A DNA stretch of 64,000 nucleotides from Lunularia cruciata (GCA_948567375.1 OX419762.1:28773465-28837464), one strand, 5' to 3'. Positions 1-12,598 are shown, counted from the stretch's first letter. The notes: generated from the letters alone by a model not told the origin. Made by a program: numbers and translations.

Positions 1-1064
1 TTACCAGATTTCTTTGAGGATGCATCACTTACATGGTATGAGTTAGAATACCAAAAGAGAGAGAGGAGAGATGGGGAAGAGGAGTCTTGGGAGACTTTGA
101 CTTCAGCACTCATTGAGAACTTTCTTCCTTATGAGAGTTATGAGAGATTGATGAGTGAGGTTACATTTCTCAAGCAAGGAGATGGAGAGAAAGTGAGAGT
201 CTATGTGGAAAGAGTGGAAAAGTTAGAGTCCAGATTTTGCATAGTGTTGAGGAAGGGTGGGGATGATGTGGAGACTACTATGATTGGCATAGGGGCCATG
301 CTCACCAAGAATTTTGTGGGAGGGTTGAGACCACAAATAAGAAGCAAGGTAAAATATGAGAAACCTTCTTCCAAGGTTGAAGCTATCAAGATCGCAATTC
401 GTATGGAGGAGAGTTTGGAAGGGGATGAGAGTGATTTGGTGGTGAAGGAGGTTGTGCATCCTCCTTAAAGCTACAACTATGGTGGAAATTATAATACTTT
501 GGTGAAAAGGGTTGCACCACAAGTAGTAGTTGCTCCAATTCTTGCACCTCCACCAAAGGATCCACTTCAAACCATCACAGAACAACTTGTGGATCTCAAG
601 ATCAATGTGGTGCAACTATGGGAGAAGAGAGAGGTGGATCAGAATGTAGGGAGAGGGCCTAGGAGTTATGGAAACTATCCATATAGAGGAGTTCAACCAG
701 CCAACAATTTTGATGAGAGAAATTGTTTTGGTTGTGGAGGAAGAGGTCATATCTAAAGGAATTGCCCAAATTCCACTTACCATGGAGGAAGGGGTATGAG
801 GGAGCCAATAGAGGGAAAGAAGGTGGTAGTGAAACCCAAGTGGCTCCTAATCCAAACAAAGTTAAGGGGATAGCATCCATAGATGTGGTGGAGAGCGAGT
901 ATGAGAAGGGAGAGTGCTCAAACTCCAAGAGTCTTAATTTGGAGCTTTTGGCACAAGAGAAGAAGAGAGCTCATTTTGCAGAGGATGTTCACTCTTCTCA
1001 AGGATTTACTCCAAGCAAGGATACTCCTATGTCTACTAGGAGCACTCGCACCTCAACACCATAA
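1..1064 (+). pseudogene. gag polyprotein fragment with zinc knuckle
   Basis: The frame is open from the first base (LPDFFEDASLTWYELEY...), so the start lies upstream. It continues through a gag-like helical region with the WETLTSALIENFLP block to a TAA at 466-468. The same frame resumes directly afterwards and reaches a CCHC zinc knuckle (CFGCGGRGH..RNC) at about 723-765, which is interrupted by a second TAA at 754-756. A frameshift near 810 moves the frame and the last piece ends at 1062-1064. Gag builds the particle and its knuckle binds RNA. Both TAA stops sit where CAA (Gln) would fit, consistent with C-to-T decay. Confidence 0.85.
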
Positions 1065-1105
1065 ACAACAAAGACTCCAAGGAAGAAGTTGGGGATGAGG
1101 ATTTC

Positions 1106-1633
1106 TTGATTTCAAAGCAACAATGGAACTACAATGTGTTGGAGGATGTTGGTAGTCACAAGGCTAACATCACAGTGGGCCAATTGATTGCTTTGAACCC
1201 TACCTTGAGAAAGGAGCTTAGGGGTGGTTTGAGTTCTACAAGGAGCAAGAGGAAGAAGAAGGCAAAAGTTCCAGTATCAATGGGGGTGGTGGATGCCAAG
1301 CCAGTACCATGGGAGGCTTGTGAATATGCCTCCAAGATTGATGTGAGAGTGAATGGTCACAACATCAAGGATGCATTGGTTGATGGAGGATCAGCAATCA
1401 ATGCCATGTCAGAAAGGTTGATGAAGAAGTTGGGTATGATACCCTCAAGACCTTCAACATTTGTGGTGAGCATGGCAAACAAGCAACAAGTTCAACCAAT
1501 AGGGGTGATGGATAAAGTGGTAGTTTCAGTTATGGGAGTTCAAAATTTCATGACTTTCCAAGTCTTGAAGGATTCAAGCTATAAATTACTTCTTGGGAGG
1601 CCATGGTTGAGAGCAGCACGCACAATTGATTGA
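1106..1633 (+). pseudogene. Aspartic protease (retropepsin-like) region of gypsy pol
   Basis: This is an open 175-residue segment in which residues about 88-97 read DALVDGGSAI, matching the catalytic loop of gypsy proteases (usually D-T/S-G). It is followed by a flap-like hydrophobic stretch and the LLGRPWLRAA motif that closes this domain in plant gypsy elements. The protease would cut the Gag-Pol polyprotein. The frame stops at 1631-1633 (TGA). The linker to the reverse transcriptase (1649-1987) is acidic and of low complexity. Confidence 0.8.
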
Positions 1634-1976
1634 TGGCACAAAGGGTACTTGAGGATTGGGTCACCAAACCATAGAGTCACAGTTCTTGTGACTAACACCA
1701 CCAACACTTCACATTCAGATGCACCATCTTTTGATTATTGGGAATCAGATTTTGAAGTAGGAGCTTCAGGTGTGGACACAAGCATGGAAGAGGAGACTTC
1801 CATGGAGGAGGATGAATCTGAATCTGATTCAGATGTGTATCCTTTGTGTGCTATGGATTTTTCACCTAAGCCAGAGGTTTTGAAGGACCTAGATAAATCA
1901 CCATTGACACTTGAGGAGGTAGAGAGAAGGTTATCTACCCCTCAAGTATGGTCCAAATGTTACCAAGGAGGAGAAG

Positions 1977-3587
1977 GTGAGATTTGAGGATATTTTCCGC
2001 AAGTTCATCCATGTGTTTGCTTTTAGTTACAAGGATTTGAAGGAAATCACCTTGGAGGAGCACAAGATAGAGGTGGAGTCACATGCAAGACCAATCCGCC
2101 AAAAGCAACGTTGCATTAGCCCACCAATATCTTTGGTTGTGAAGGAGGAGATTGATAAGCTCAAGGAGGCTGGATTTATCTTTGAGGTAGAGAATTCAGA
2201 ATAGGTGTCTCCAATTGTCATTGTGAAGAAAAAGAATGGCAAGCTTCGGGTATGTGTGGATTACAAGAAGCTCAATTTTGTTACCAAGAAAGACTACTAC
2301 CCATTGCCATTCATTGATGAGATCTTGGAGGAGGTTGCAGGTCATGAGAGGTACAGTTTTGGAGATGGTTATAGTGGATATAACCAAATCAAGATTGCAC
2401 TAGAGCATCAACAACTCACCACATTCACCACACCTTGGAGAACTTACGCTTTCAAGGTCATGCCTTTTGGGCTTTGCAATGCTCCAGCCACATTCCAACG
2501 GTTCATGAACAAGGTATTTGAACCTTTCATTGGGAAATTTGTGAGAGACTTCATTGATGACTTTTGTGTCTATGGGAGCAAGGAGGAGCACTTTGAGCAC
2601 CTAATCAAAGTCTTGCAACGCTTGGATGAGGCAAATGCATCACTTAACCCAGAGAAGTGCATTTTTGGATGTGAAGAAGGTCTACTTTTGGGGCACATCA
2701 TCTCCAAGGATGGAATAGCAGTTGATCCTAAGAAGGTGAGGAAAATCTTAGACCTTCCATTCCCTTCAAGCTTGACAAAGTTACGCCAATTCTTGGGGAT
2801 GGTTGGATACTATAAGAGGTTCATCTTCTCATTTTCCAACAAGGCTTATGCATTGACCATCTACATGGAGAAGGGCGTAGATTACATGGTGATTTTGGAG
2901 GACAAGGAGGCTCTCAAAGCTTTTGAGGAGCTCAAGCAATCCCTTGTTGTAGCTCCAATTCTTGCTAAACCTGATTGGAGTAAGCCTTTCATCCTCTACA
3001 CTAATGCCTCTAATGTAGCTATAGGATGCACTCTTAGTCAATTAGACCAAGATGGGCATGATCATACAATAGCTTATGCTAGTAGGCAAATGGTTTCAGC
3101 AGAGAAGAACTACTCTGTCATGGAGAGAGAAGGGTTGGCAGTGATCTTTGGTCTCAAGAAGTTTAGACACTACTTGATTGGAGGGAAAGCCATCATTGTC
3201 ACGGATCACAAGGCTTTGAAGTACATCTTCAACAAGCCTAATGTTGAAAAAAGACTAGCAAGGTGGATGATACTCTTGTCTGAGTATGACTACACCATTG
3301 AGGATAGGCCAGGAAAGAAACATGCAAATGCTGATTTGTTATCTAGAGCCTATGATCATGATGGAGATGAGCCAGTGGATGATTCTTTCCCGGATGAGGA
3401 GATCATGACAATCTCAATCACTCAAGAGGTTCTAATTGAGTACAAGGAGATTGTGGATTTTGTGACAAGAGGTAACTATCCAGAAGGGATGCATGCTAGG
3501 GAGAGGAAGGCCCTTGCAGCAAGATCTAGACCTTACATAATGGTGGAGGATATTCTTTTTCACCAAGGAGCAGGTGGTCTACTTTGA
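1977..3587 (+). pseudogene. Reverse transcriptase and RNase H of gypsy pol
   Basis: The RT begins in the segment 1977-2204 (PPISLVVKEEIDKLKEAGFI), crosses a TAG at about 2202 and continues in the same frame from 2205. Visible motifs are KLRVCVDYKKLN, the MPFGLCNAPATFQRFMN block and FIDDF, the catalytic YxDD-type box. RNase H follows at about 2980-3360 with YASRQ, TDHKAL and ADLLSRA. The first RNase H carboxylate is altered: the segment reads ILYTNASNVAIG where family members have D-A-S. The frame ends with a TGA at 3585-3587 that occupies an Arg position. The enzyme would copy element RNA into DNA; this copy is inactive. Confidence 0.9.
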
Positions 3588-3652
3588 AGAGCAGTGGGTA
3601 AGGAAGAGTCTATCTTACTCATAAAGGAAGGTTTAGTATGAAGGTTTAGTAT

Positions 3653-4708
3653 GTGGAGTACACTTTGCAAGAGGTGACTGCTCTCAAGATTCTAGATGCA
3701 GGTTACCATTGGAGAGGGATTTTCAAGGATTGTCTTGATTATTGCAAAACTTGTCATGTTTGTCAAGCTTTTGCTAGAAAGTCTACATCCACTCCACCAC
3801 TTAGATCAATTCCATTGCTAGGACCTTTTGAGAAGTGGGGAATTGATTTTGTAGGTCCTCTCAATAGAACCCCAAGGAAAAATTGGTACATTGTGGTAGT
3901 TACTGATTACCTTACCAAGTGGGTTGAGGCTAGACCATTGAGGACCAAGAATGAAGATGAAGTGGGTAGATTTCTTTATGAACGCATTATCACTAGGTTT
4001 GGATGCCCTTTGGAGTTGGTTTTTGATAGAGGAGGAGAGTTTATAGGAAGCATTACTACATCCATGCTACGACATTTCTCTATCACACATAGAGTAACTA
4101 CATCCTATAAGCCAAATTCCAATGGCTTGGCAGAGAGAACCAATCAGACCTTGTGCATGATGTTGGCCAAAGATGCAGAAATGGAGGGGGCTAAACATCA
4201 TTGGGACAAGAGGATTCATGCAGTTTTGTGGGAGTATAGGACAACCATGAAGACTTCCACCGGATATTCTCCATTTCAATTGGTATATGGTATTGAGTCT
4301 ACCTTATCTATTCACTTTGATCTTCCTACCTTCCAAAGCATTCATAGGAGATTGAAGAAAGCACAAGGAGGTGATGCAAAGAAGTCAAGGAAGGATCAAC
4401 TCATGGAGTTGGAAGAGGCAAGAGCAGTTGCTATGGTTCGAGTGGAGCAAGCCCAAAGGAAACAAAAGGAGAGCTATGACAAGAGGCAAGGCAGGAAGAA
4501 GGTGGAGACTTTCAAAGAAGGTGATTGGGTAATGTTGTTTGATTCCATTCTATTCAAGAGAGTGCAAAAGAAGTTTTTTCCTAAGTACTTTGGACCTTTC
4601 ATAGTGGAGAAGGTGTGGGGCAATTACACTTATGATCTCAAGGAGTTGGGAGGAAGACACTTTGATAGGATTAACCATGATAAGTTGAAGATGTATCATA
4701 GAAGGTAG
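3653..4708 (+). pseudogene. Integrase of gypsy pol
   Basis: The N-terminal zinc-finger region retains the distal CKTCHVCQ cysteines. The catalytic core shows all three acidic positions: D in WGIDFVGP, D in VFDRGGEF, and E in NGLAERTNQTL. The C-terminal part (KEGDWVML, then YDLKELGGRHFDRINHDKLK) is the usual GPY/F-like DNA-binding region. The stop at 4706-4708 lies only about 50 bases before the LTR, leaving no room for a chromodomain. A 13-bp direct duplication (aaggtttagtatg, twice) just upstream at about 3628-3653 disrupts the link to RNase H. Confidence 0.88.
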
Positions 4709-4756
4709 AGAGACCTTCACTTTGAGGACAAAGTGAAAACTTAGTCCGGGGGTAAA

Positions 4757-5906
4757 TGTAACACCCATTTGTGCATGTGTGCTATATTGTGATATTTAGC
4801 TTGGTATTACAAGTACTTAAGAGATATTATTTATATAGAGTTAAAGGATGGTTCTATATTAGTCATGGTTAGCTAAATTTAGTCATAGCTAAGATAGAGG
4901 GGACCTTACTTTAGAGGAAGTAGAAAAGATGAGCACCACTATTTTGGATTTTAGTGTGTTGACTTTGTATTATTCCTAGGTGTTTGGCTTTGAGGAAAGA
5001 GTTGAGAACTCTTGGGCCTCCGCAAGCCTTTTTGTTTTGGATTCTTCTTTAGTCCAAGGATAGCCCATGTGAATGAATCCTTGACTTTGTGGTTGGGTCA
5101 AGATAAGACCACATGCTTAGGGGAATATGCCCATGTGAATGGATATTCCTTTCTACTTTTTGACTTTACTTGACTTTTAGTCTAGTAACTTGAGTTACTA
5201 TGGTAATTAGTAACTTTGGTAACGTAACTATTTCACAAGTATATAAACAAGGGGTGAGGAGGTACTCATGATCCTTTCATTTGCAACTATCTCTCTCTCA
5301 TTGAGTTCTCTAGTGAGCAATGTCTTGAGTCTTGGAGTGTTACCCTTGGAGGAGTATGATGGAGTTCGGGTTCCTTGCCTTCTTAGTCCATGGTGTGCTA
5401 CCATAATAGCCATCATAGGTTCATCCTGAGTGAGAGACAGGCCGGCTCACAGATCCTGAGTGGATAGCAATCAAAGCAATGCCTTGACAAATCTGAGAGG
5501 AATTGTAGTGTTGGTAGTATTTTGCATTTGTGAATGCAACATGGCATTGATGTGAAGCAATTTCAATCAAGGAAGTCGTGCCTTTAGTGGAGAGGTGGAA
5601 AGCAATTCTAAGGGTTTTACAATAAAGTAGCCATTTTTGGGAGGGATTGAATCATCACAATCAAGATTGTCTGGAAAGATTTGAAAGCTTTGTGATTATG
5701 GGTGTTGTGATTTGTGACAAGACTGCAATCTAGTGCTTGTTACTCTCTTTTGGGTGTAGTTTCTACCTGAGAGATCAAAGACGCAGCCAAGAAGAATTGT
5801 TTGTTACTATTTGACTTTGTATTTGACCAATTCTAAATCGTATCTTTGCGGGAATGAACTTGACTTACCTGATTACCACAAAAGTGATACTTGTCGGGTT
5901 GTCACA
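4757..5906 (+). repeat. 3' LTR of the left-edge gypsy element
   Basis: A purine-rich tract (gtccgggggtaaa) ends directly before TGTAACACCC at 4757, the usual LTR start after a polypurine tract. The right boundary is inferred at about 5906, where the sequence reads ttgtcaca, an approximate inverted match to the start. The length would be about 1.15 kb. The end is uncertain because the 5' LTR is outside the window and cannot be compared. Confidence 0.65.
5240..5247 (+). promoter_or_regulatory. TATA box inside the LTR
   Basis: The sequence tatataaa lies near the middle of the LTR and fits the Pol II core promoter that separates U3 from R. Transcription would be expected to start roughly 25-35 bases downstream. 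Confidence 0.5.
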
Positions 5907-7078
5907 AAAAGGTAGAATATTCAAGCCTTGGGTTACATAAAAATTTATTGACTCTTAATCTTGGACATAGAATATATTCCTCATTGTTTAGTATCTCATT
6001 TGCTAGAGGCATCTTTTATGATGGTGCAAAATATTAATATCAGATGTTGAAACTTAATTGGAAACTTTCCTTTTGGAAAAACTTCCAGGATAGCATCAAG
6101 AAAGTGGTAAACAAAGCTAACCGTTCTTTAGTGATGAAAATTATCCAAAATCACCACATTTTCTGTTAGTTTTGGGAAGAACCATTGACTTGTGTACCCA
6201 AAAATAAACCTTCAAGTTCTAGTAGCAATCTCATTTGGTTGACAAGTCCTCCACCTCCTATAGAACTTGGATTTAAAAACAACATAATTCTTGTTTCATG
6301 GTCCAATATAATTTATTGCTTGGACATCTTATCAAGTTCATCCTCAACAAAAACCTCCTATAATGAACAGTAAAATTGGTGAATTTTTTTACAAATATGA
6401 TTTTTTATTTATTATTTCATATGTTTTTCCTTAATTTATCTAATATATTATCATGTATCAATTGTGCTCAATAATTACTTGTTTTGTTGTTCAAGAGGGA
6501 ATTCAATACCTTTTAGTATTTGCTTTGGATGGTTTAAATAGATTGATATGTAATATCAATAGAGTCTCAAAGTCATATCTATATCTAATCAGTTAGGTTT
6601 TGCAATACTTATTGAATAATCGTTACTTAGAGCTAAATAAAGATCAGTTTTGAATAATATGAAAATCACTCCTTTTTCACAACTATTAAGGGAGAAACCT
6701 TTCTCCATAAACATTAGGATATTGCTCTTGCTTTCTTTTAGGCACCTTTGAGGCTTCTTGAAATTGTGATAAGTTCAAGATTTTTGGTAATGCTCTTTTT
6801 CATACCCTTTGAAATGAATATCTTTTGGTTTTTGAATTTCATGGAGACTTTTTAAACCTCAATATAAATTGAATTTTAGTTTTAGAAATTTTAGTGTTTG
6901 TATTGCTCCTCTCTTGTGTAAATTCATGCTAAAACAACTTTTTGTGACCATTTGTCAAACAATTTGTTGTGACTATTTGTTACAGGTCAAATGAAGAGTT
7001 TGTTATAGATCTTATAAAGATCCTTCCATAAAAGGGATTTTGTAATAGTATGCAGCTATCAAAAGCTAAATCTAGCTA
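5907..7078. other. AT-rich sequence without recognisable gene
   Basis: Only short unsupported reading frames occur here. No conserved protein motif, tRNA or clear repeat boundary was seen. It is probably old repeat debris flanking the gypsy element. Confidence 0.5.
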
Positions 7079-7960
7079 ATGGGTAGTAGAATTAGCATAT
7101 ATCTAGGAAACTTTAAGAATATTCTAGAAGAATCCAAGAAGCTTTTTGGTGAGAAGCCTCTTTTAACTTTCCAAGGGTTGAGTAACTTGCATAGGGTTTT
7201 TAATATCCTTCTTTTGATATGTTTTGGGAGATACTATGTATATTATGACATCTCCAAGTTCCTAAGGCAATTTCTCCAACATACATTTTGGAGAATGTTC
7301 CTTTGATGGATGATTCTTGCACATGGGTGCTTATGAGTACACATCAGGTTTGCTCTTGGATTGTTCATGCAATGTTGTTGGAAACAACTAAATTTGGATC
7401 TCAAATATATTATCTTTGTCTTTGGTGGAAAAATCTCTTACCTAGCAAGGTTTTATAGCATAGGATTCAACAACCATCACACCTTCTTGTTGATGATATT
7501 TTGGATGGTGTGCACTAGTCTCAAACAATGGGAATGGTTGATAGGTCAACTATAGGAGTGTTGAACCTTTTAGGGCAGCCCAAAACAACTTTACCCACAC
7601 TCATGAGTTTCCCAACCTCCTATGCTTATCAAGAGAGAGGTCTTGGACGTGTTTGGGACTTATGGTTACATCAATTGGTGGAGCCAAACATTGATTAGAA
7701 AGAGCGAACAATGGATATTTGTACAAATATTATCACCATGTTTGTATTGTGGAGGCATCCAAGCATTAAGTGTTAGGTCAGACTATGGACCTAAACTATT
7801 TGACCTAGATTGTGAGCCTTGGATTGGCAGAGTAGAGCTTGACAAGCATCACCACTCAAACACTTGTGAGCTAGATGCCTATCAAGACAATTCAAGCATA
7901 TGTTTGGAGCAATGGAATGGGTGTGCATGGTATTCTTGGTACACAACCAATGACTACTAA
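7079..7960 (+). other. Broken reading-frame block of unknown origin
   Basis: Three neighbouring plus-strand open stretches (7079-7306, 7361-7555, 7622-7960) and the bases between them are less AT-rich than the surroundings. Frame changes seem to link them (for example a readable segment with LLVDDI and GVLNLLGQPKTTLPTLMS around 7490-7600). I do not recognise a family. The block could be a decayed transposon ORF or chance. It lies just upstream of a gypsy RNase H scrap, which favours transposon debris. Confidence 0.25.
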
Positions 7961-8394
7961 TGAGAGTGGTCTCCTTGGAGTAGATCTAGGTTAGCATGAT
8001 CTACTTGGGATACATCCTTGGTCTACTTGGGATGCAACTAGAGGATGTGTGAAGCTTGCAGTCAGAGCAAAGGGATTTTTTTGCTCTAAGGTTAGGAACT
8101 ATAGCACTTAAGTGTATAAAATTATTGCTCCTAAGGCCTTGGTCTAGGAACCATTCAATGCATCTTCCACCCCATAAGCAGTTATAGAGGACACTTGGGG
8201 GCTAATATTGGATCCAAGCTCCCATGTGGGGAAAGACGTAGAGTTTGGAGGTCCTTAAGGAGCTACACAAGTTTTTTTACCTTCAATACAAAGGATTTGG
8301 GTGCTTTGAAAGGACCTTGTACCTATGCTAATCACTCCAACAATTCAATGGATTCCAAATACAATTCATATGAAGAAGTGCTTGGTAACAATGT

Positions 8395-8600
8395 GAGCAG
8401 TAGCACATTTCCCATGTTACTTGTTTGGGAATCCTTCAATTTCATCATTGATTATCAACCACTAAAGTGGTTGATGGAGTCCAACAAGCTGCAAGGAAGC
8501 ATGCACGGTGTGCTCTAATTTTACAAGAATATGATTTCATGATTGGTCACAAGCTTGGAGTGCTAACCTTGATGTAGATGGGTAGAAACCTATGTACTAG
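8395..8600 (+). pseudogene. RNase H fragment of a gypsy-type element
   Basis: The translation reads FIIDYQPLKWLMESNKLQG, then after a frameshift LILQEYDFMIGHKLGVL. This matches the end of the gypsy RNase H domain (DHQPLKWL...LQEYDF...H..G..N..AD). Everything around it is unreadable, so this is an isolated old fragment unrelated in position to the three better-preserved elements. Confidence 0.6.
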
Positions 8601-8620
8601 CCAACATGATTAGACAAGAG

Positions 8621-10785
8621 CACATTAGCATAGTGAAATAGATGATGAGATGGTGCCAAGTTGGCATGCATCTACCTATTGTATTGATTAGGGCTCTAGT
8701 AGTATCTTCTTTAGTAGATAGGATGAGTTATTGAGGTCTCTAATCTGGAGAGTGGAGATATTGGTATGTGTCAACAAGATATTCATGATGATGGTGAAAG
8801 TAGATGATCAGAAATCAAAATTCTAACTCAATATACTTTATTAACATGTATTGATTACATCATCAAGCCACATCCACTTTAACTCAAAGAATCTGGTTGC
8901 ACTTGCAAGCTTCCATCTACTATTGCAAAGAGCTTGATGGGTCAATACAAAAGAAGTGAGTTCTCTTGAGCTTCAATGTGAAGTATACTCCCTTGGGGCC
9001 ACCAAGGAGTCTAGCCTTGATGGCACACTAAATGGCACATTTGGTGATATTGATGATGCAAATGATGGCTCTAATCGTGCAATCATGAACCCTCAATGTA
9101 ATACTTGGCTGCCACTAAGTAGTCCTTGAGTAGCTATAGCTATAATGATGATTGCTAATACTACCACTCTAGTATCCTAGGAAACTAGCTTCATTGCCAC
9201 AAATATCATGACACCTAATCTTATAATACAAATTGGTGATTGAGAAAAAAAATATCACAATTTAAATTTTTTTATCAAAGTACCATTAAGACAAAAGAAC
9301 CAAATCTAAGAGAATAAGTACGAAGGATACAAGAAAAGTGATAAGCCAAGAACTTTAGAAAATTGCACAAGACAACTCTATTTTATACTTACAATAGGTA
9401 TATACTTGCTTCCTAGAAAAGCTAGTCATTAAATTCCTTGCATTGGTATTCAATACTCAAGAAGGTTCCTCAACACTTACAACTCCAAGTCTATGGAAAA
9501 TTTTTTAGTATATGCCTTTTAAATATTCCTCTAAGAAACTCCATAAGCACTTATTGGAGTAGCTTTTAGGCAAATTGAGCCATAAATATTAAATTTTACT
9601 AAATTACTATTTTACTTTTATTCTATAATTTTCTAATTATGTCACTTCTAGTTATCCAAATACATTAGAATATTGACCTTAAATTTTTCTAATTTAAATT
9701 TTTTCTAAATAATTTTGTTGTTGTAAACTAAGAATTGAACCATCTCAATAATATTCGGTCTTGGTAAGCCTTTACTAGATAAATAAGTACCTTGAATGTA
9801 TAAAATTTGACATTTTTAGCTCAAAATATCATTCAACTTCATAGTTTATTTTAATACTACATATCTGCAAATAATGTAGAACTTAAATATTCTAGATTAG
9901 TTTTCCTATAAAAATTACATCAATAATAAGCTAGTAGTCTTGTTGAATTTAGATAAATAATATATAATTTTATTTTTTGTTTATTTGGATTTTCTTGAAA
10001 AGAACCTCAACAATGTTACATTTTATGCTCCTTTCATAGTTAGCTCTCAATGTATTCTAAAAAATGCTTGAAAATGAGACTAATATTCTAGTTGTGCTTA
10101 TATTTTCTTTTCTGATTTATTAAATGAAACAATTATTGTAGAATATAAAATTGTTTACAGAAATCTATTCAGAACTTGAATGATGTTGTATTTTTTTATA
10201 AACTTTGGTATATTATTACAATCAGATGATCAAGAAATTTTTATAAAATTTCAACTTGAGTCATAATATACTAAGAATAGGATAAAAATTAATGGAACCT
10301 CAATCAACATATCAACATATTGTTTTAAATTAACTTCTCATATTGTACCTTGAAGTGGCTTTTCTAAGGTTATATAAAGCATAAAAGTATAGATCTTGAA
10401 ACACTGAAAGAAATTCAATTAAGAGTCCTTAGATTAGGGAGAAAATTTACAACTTGTTTTTATAAATATTATATTCCTTAAACAAAAGTAATGCAATAAG
10501 AATTATCAAGGCTAGATACTATAGATCAAAACACATACTTATAAACTCATGTATATTTATATACAATATAATTTTAAGTTTATCATATATCCATGTCCAA
10601 GCTAAGGTTTCAATGATTTTGTCAAAAAACTTCTCAGCAAGAAATTTGAACATCATCAAAACTACTTGAAGCTAAAGTTAGATAGAGGAGTTAGAAAGAT
10701 GTCAAAATAGATATTAAATACTTTCTATTTCAGTAGTTTTAACCTCCAAAACCATTGATGATTAAATTTGGGTTTCAATGATCTC
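8621..10785. other. AT-rich sequence, nothing recognisable
   Basis: About 2.2 kb of strongly AT-rich DNA with no long reading frame, no RNA gene and no clear repeat structure. It ends at the target duplication of the transposon at 10794. Confidence 0.5.
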
Positions 10786-10793
10786 AAGTTTAA

Positions 10794-11354
10794 GGGAGCC
10801 ACTATTCACCACTCACCTTTCACTATTCACCACTCACCCCCTAGTTTAAAGAACCCATGCGCATTTTTGTCATGTTCCTATTGGCTGCATGGAAAATGAA
10901 TGGAAAACGCCATCAAAAATGAAGATTGAAATAAGAAGGCAAAATTCTACAAAAATAAAACGTTGGAAAGCAGCATGTAAATGCCAAAAAGTAACCTTAT
11001 TGACATTAAAATTTCTTTTTTTATTATGAATTATTGTAGACGAGAAGATTGATCTTTAGCAAGCTCTACCATCTCAAGAAACTGCTCATTTACGTCCGGT
11101 GGGTATCTGAAATGCTCCCACTCGTCCTCGGTACCAAGAGCATCGAGATATCCCCTTGCGTTATTTGCTGGTGCAGTCGCCGCTAGACTTGCAGATGCCG
11201 TCACTACTGTATCTGCTCGAGGTAGACGACAGCTTCTTTTGTTATGTCCCACTTCCCCCTGCGTTTCATTCATTTTCCATGCAGCCAATAGGAACGCGAC
11301 AAAAATGCGCAGGGGTTCTTTAAACTAGGGGGTGAGTGGTGAATAGCGGCTCCC
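10794..11354. mobile_element. 561-bp terminal-inverted-repeat DNA transposon, Mutator-like deletion derivative
   Basis: The ends are long inverted repeats. The left end starts GGGAGCCACTATTCACCACT and the right end, read on the minus strand, starts GGGAGCCGCTATTCACCACT. The match continues for about 100 bp to the region around TTGGCTGCATGGAAAATGAATG. The element is bounded by an exact 8-bp duplication AAGTTTAA at 10786-10793 and 11355-11362. The left repeat carries an extra partial copy of CACTATTCACCACTCACC. Long terminal repeats and a GHNKR.C zinc-knuckle scrap inside suggest a Mutator-like (MULE) origin. An 8-bp duplication would also suit hAT, but hAT repeats are short. Confidence 0.8.
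11031..11288 (-). pseudogene. Transposase C-terminal remnant with half zinc knuckle
   Basis: This 85-residue minus-strand frame starts inside the right inverted repeat (MAAWKMNETQ) and passes directly into GEVGHNKRSC, the second half of the CxxC..GHN..R.C knuckle typical of MULE transposases. The first two cysteines are absent, as expected if an internal deletion joined the repeat to the transposase tail. The remainder (WEHFRYPPDVNEQFLEMVELAKDQ) is not recognised. It is unlikely to be a functional protein. Confidence 0.5.
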
Positions 11355-11362
11355 AAGTTTAA

Positions 11363-12598
11363 TTGTGTAAAAGTCTTTTCTAGAATTTCAAATGGATTAA
11401 ATTTGCCTCTAAATCTACACATAGTATTTCATATTTGTTGTCCCAAAGTCATAACCTACTTACTTCTTTTAGGGTATTGTGATATCTTCTTCATGTTAGG
11501 TACTTTATACCTAGCATATAGTAGTACTAAACCTACTAGAAACCTAATATATACTAAAAATATATTTATTATAAAATAATAATGTTGTGATTGATTTTTT
11601 AAGGTTATATAAGCCCTTAACCATTTAGAAAGAGTATCTTAATAAGGGTTGTTAAGATTAAGAATTAAATTTCAATTGAAATGATGAAAATGGTAAAATA
11701 GTAGGGCTAGTCTAGGCTAGAAAGAACATTTAAGGTCTTAGGGTGTGGTATTTTAGAACAAAAGTACATTAGCAAGGATCTAAATGCCTAAAATAACACT
11801 TTAGCTCAAATTTTTTATAGGTTATTGATAAATACTTGATGGGGCTCATTGAGGATTAATATGAGATCTCAATCTGACTCTTTTTAGAATACTTCAACAT
11901 AGCTAATTCATTAAATAAAAGGTAGTATGAACTCAAATATTATAAGACTTAAAATAACTTGTGAGTCTAGAGCTGAAATTTGGGTTTTATTGTCTTTTCA
12001 TTGGAATCCTTAAACAAATAAGGTTTACTAAGGTTACATAATTAAGTAAGTGTTAATGCTATTAAGAAATTTTGGAATTATTAGAAAATTATTAAGGTTA
12101 GATAAAATGAAACATACATGCTAATTATGTCATTTGACGTTATGTGTGAGTATATGAAAATTACATTTCTATGATTTATAATCCGTAAATATTTTATCTT
12201 GGACTCTTAACATTAAACTGAACTACCATATTTCAAATATAGAGAATGAACTTCAGTGAGCAACTAAATGTAACATAATATTTTCAAGTCAGATGAACAT
12301 TTGAAAGTAAGGAACGGTATCCCGACATTGACTTACAAGTACCAGATTTTGACTTTGAAGAATATTCGTTTCTCCTCATTAAAGATGGTATCTAATTTCG
12401 TTGGGTAATAATGCTTCAAGTGTGACTTTTGTCCACGAAGTTTAATATCTTTCAAACAGTTTGCATACCACAAACAATATACTACGTAAGTAATAGCTTA
12501 AATACATGTCATAAACACCTCTTAATAAAATAATTTATTGGTATCTTTATATCCGATCTGATCTATTCCAAACACTAACCACAGAATACGAAATGTAG
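11363..12598. other. AT-rich sequence, nothing recognisable
   Basis: No supported gene, RNA or repeat. Base composition shifts to a higher GC content at about 12600, where the next block begins. Confidence 0.45.

Larger units (their letters stand above)
1..5906 (+). mobile_element. Ty3/gypsy LTR retrotransposon, 5' end outside window, decayed
   Basis: This element is cut by the left edge of the window, so its 5' LTR and primer binding site are not visible. In order it shows gag, a zinc knuckle, a retropepsin-like protease, reverse transcriptase, RNase H, integrase and a 3' LTR, which is the Ty3/gypsy order (integrase after RNase H). No chromodomain follows the integrase. The reading frame is broken by several in-frame stops and at least one frameshift near position 810, so the copy cannot be autonomous. 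It is a different family from the two elements at 21-30 kb. Confidence 0.92.
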
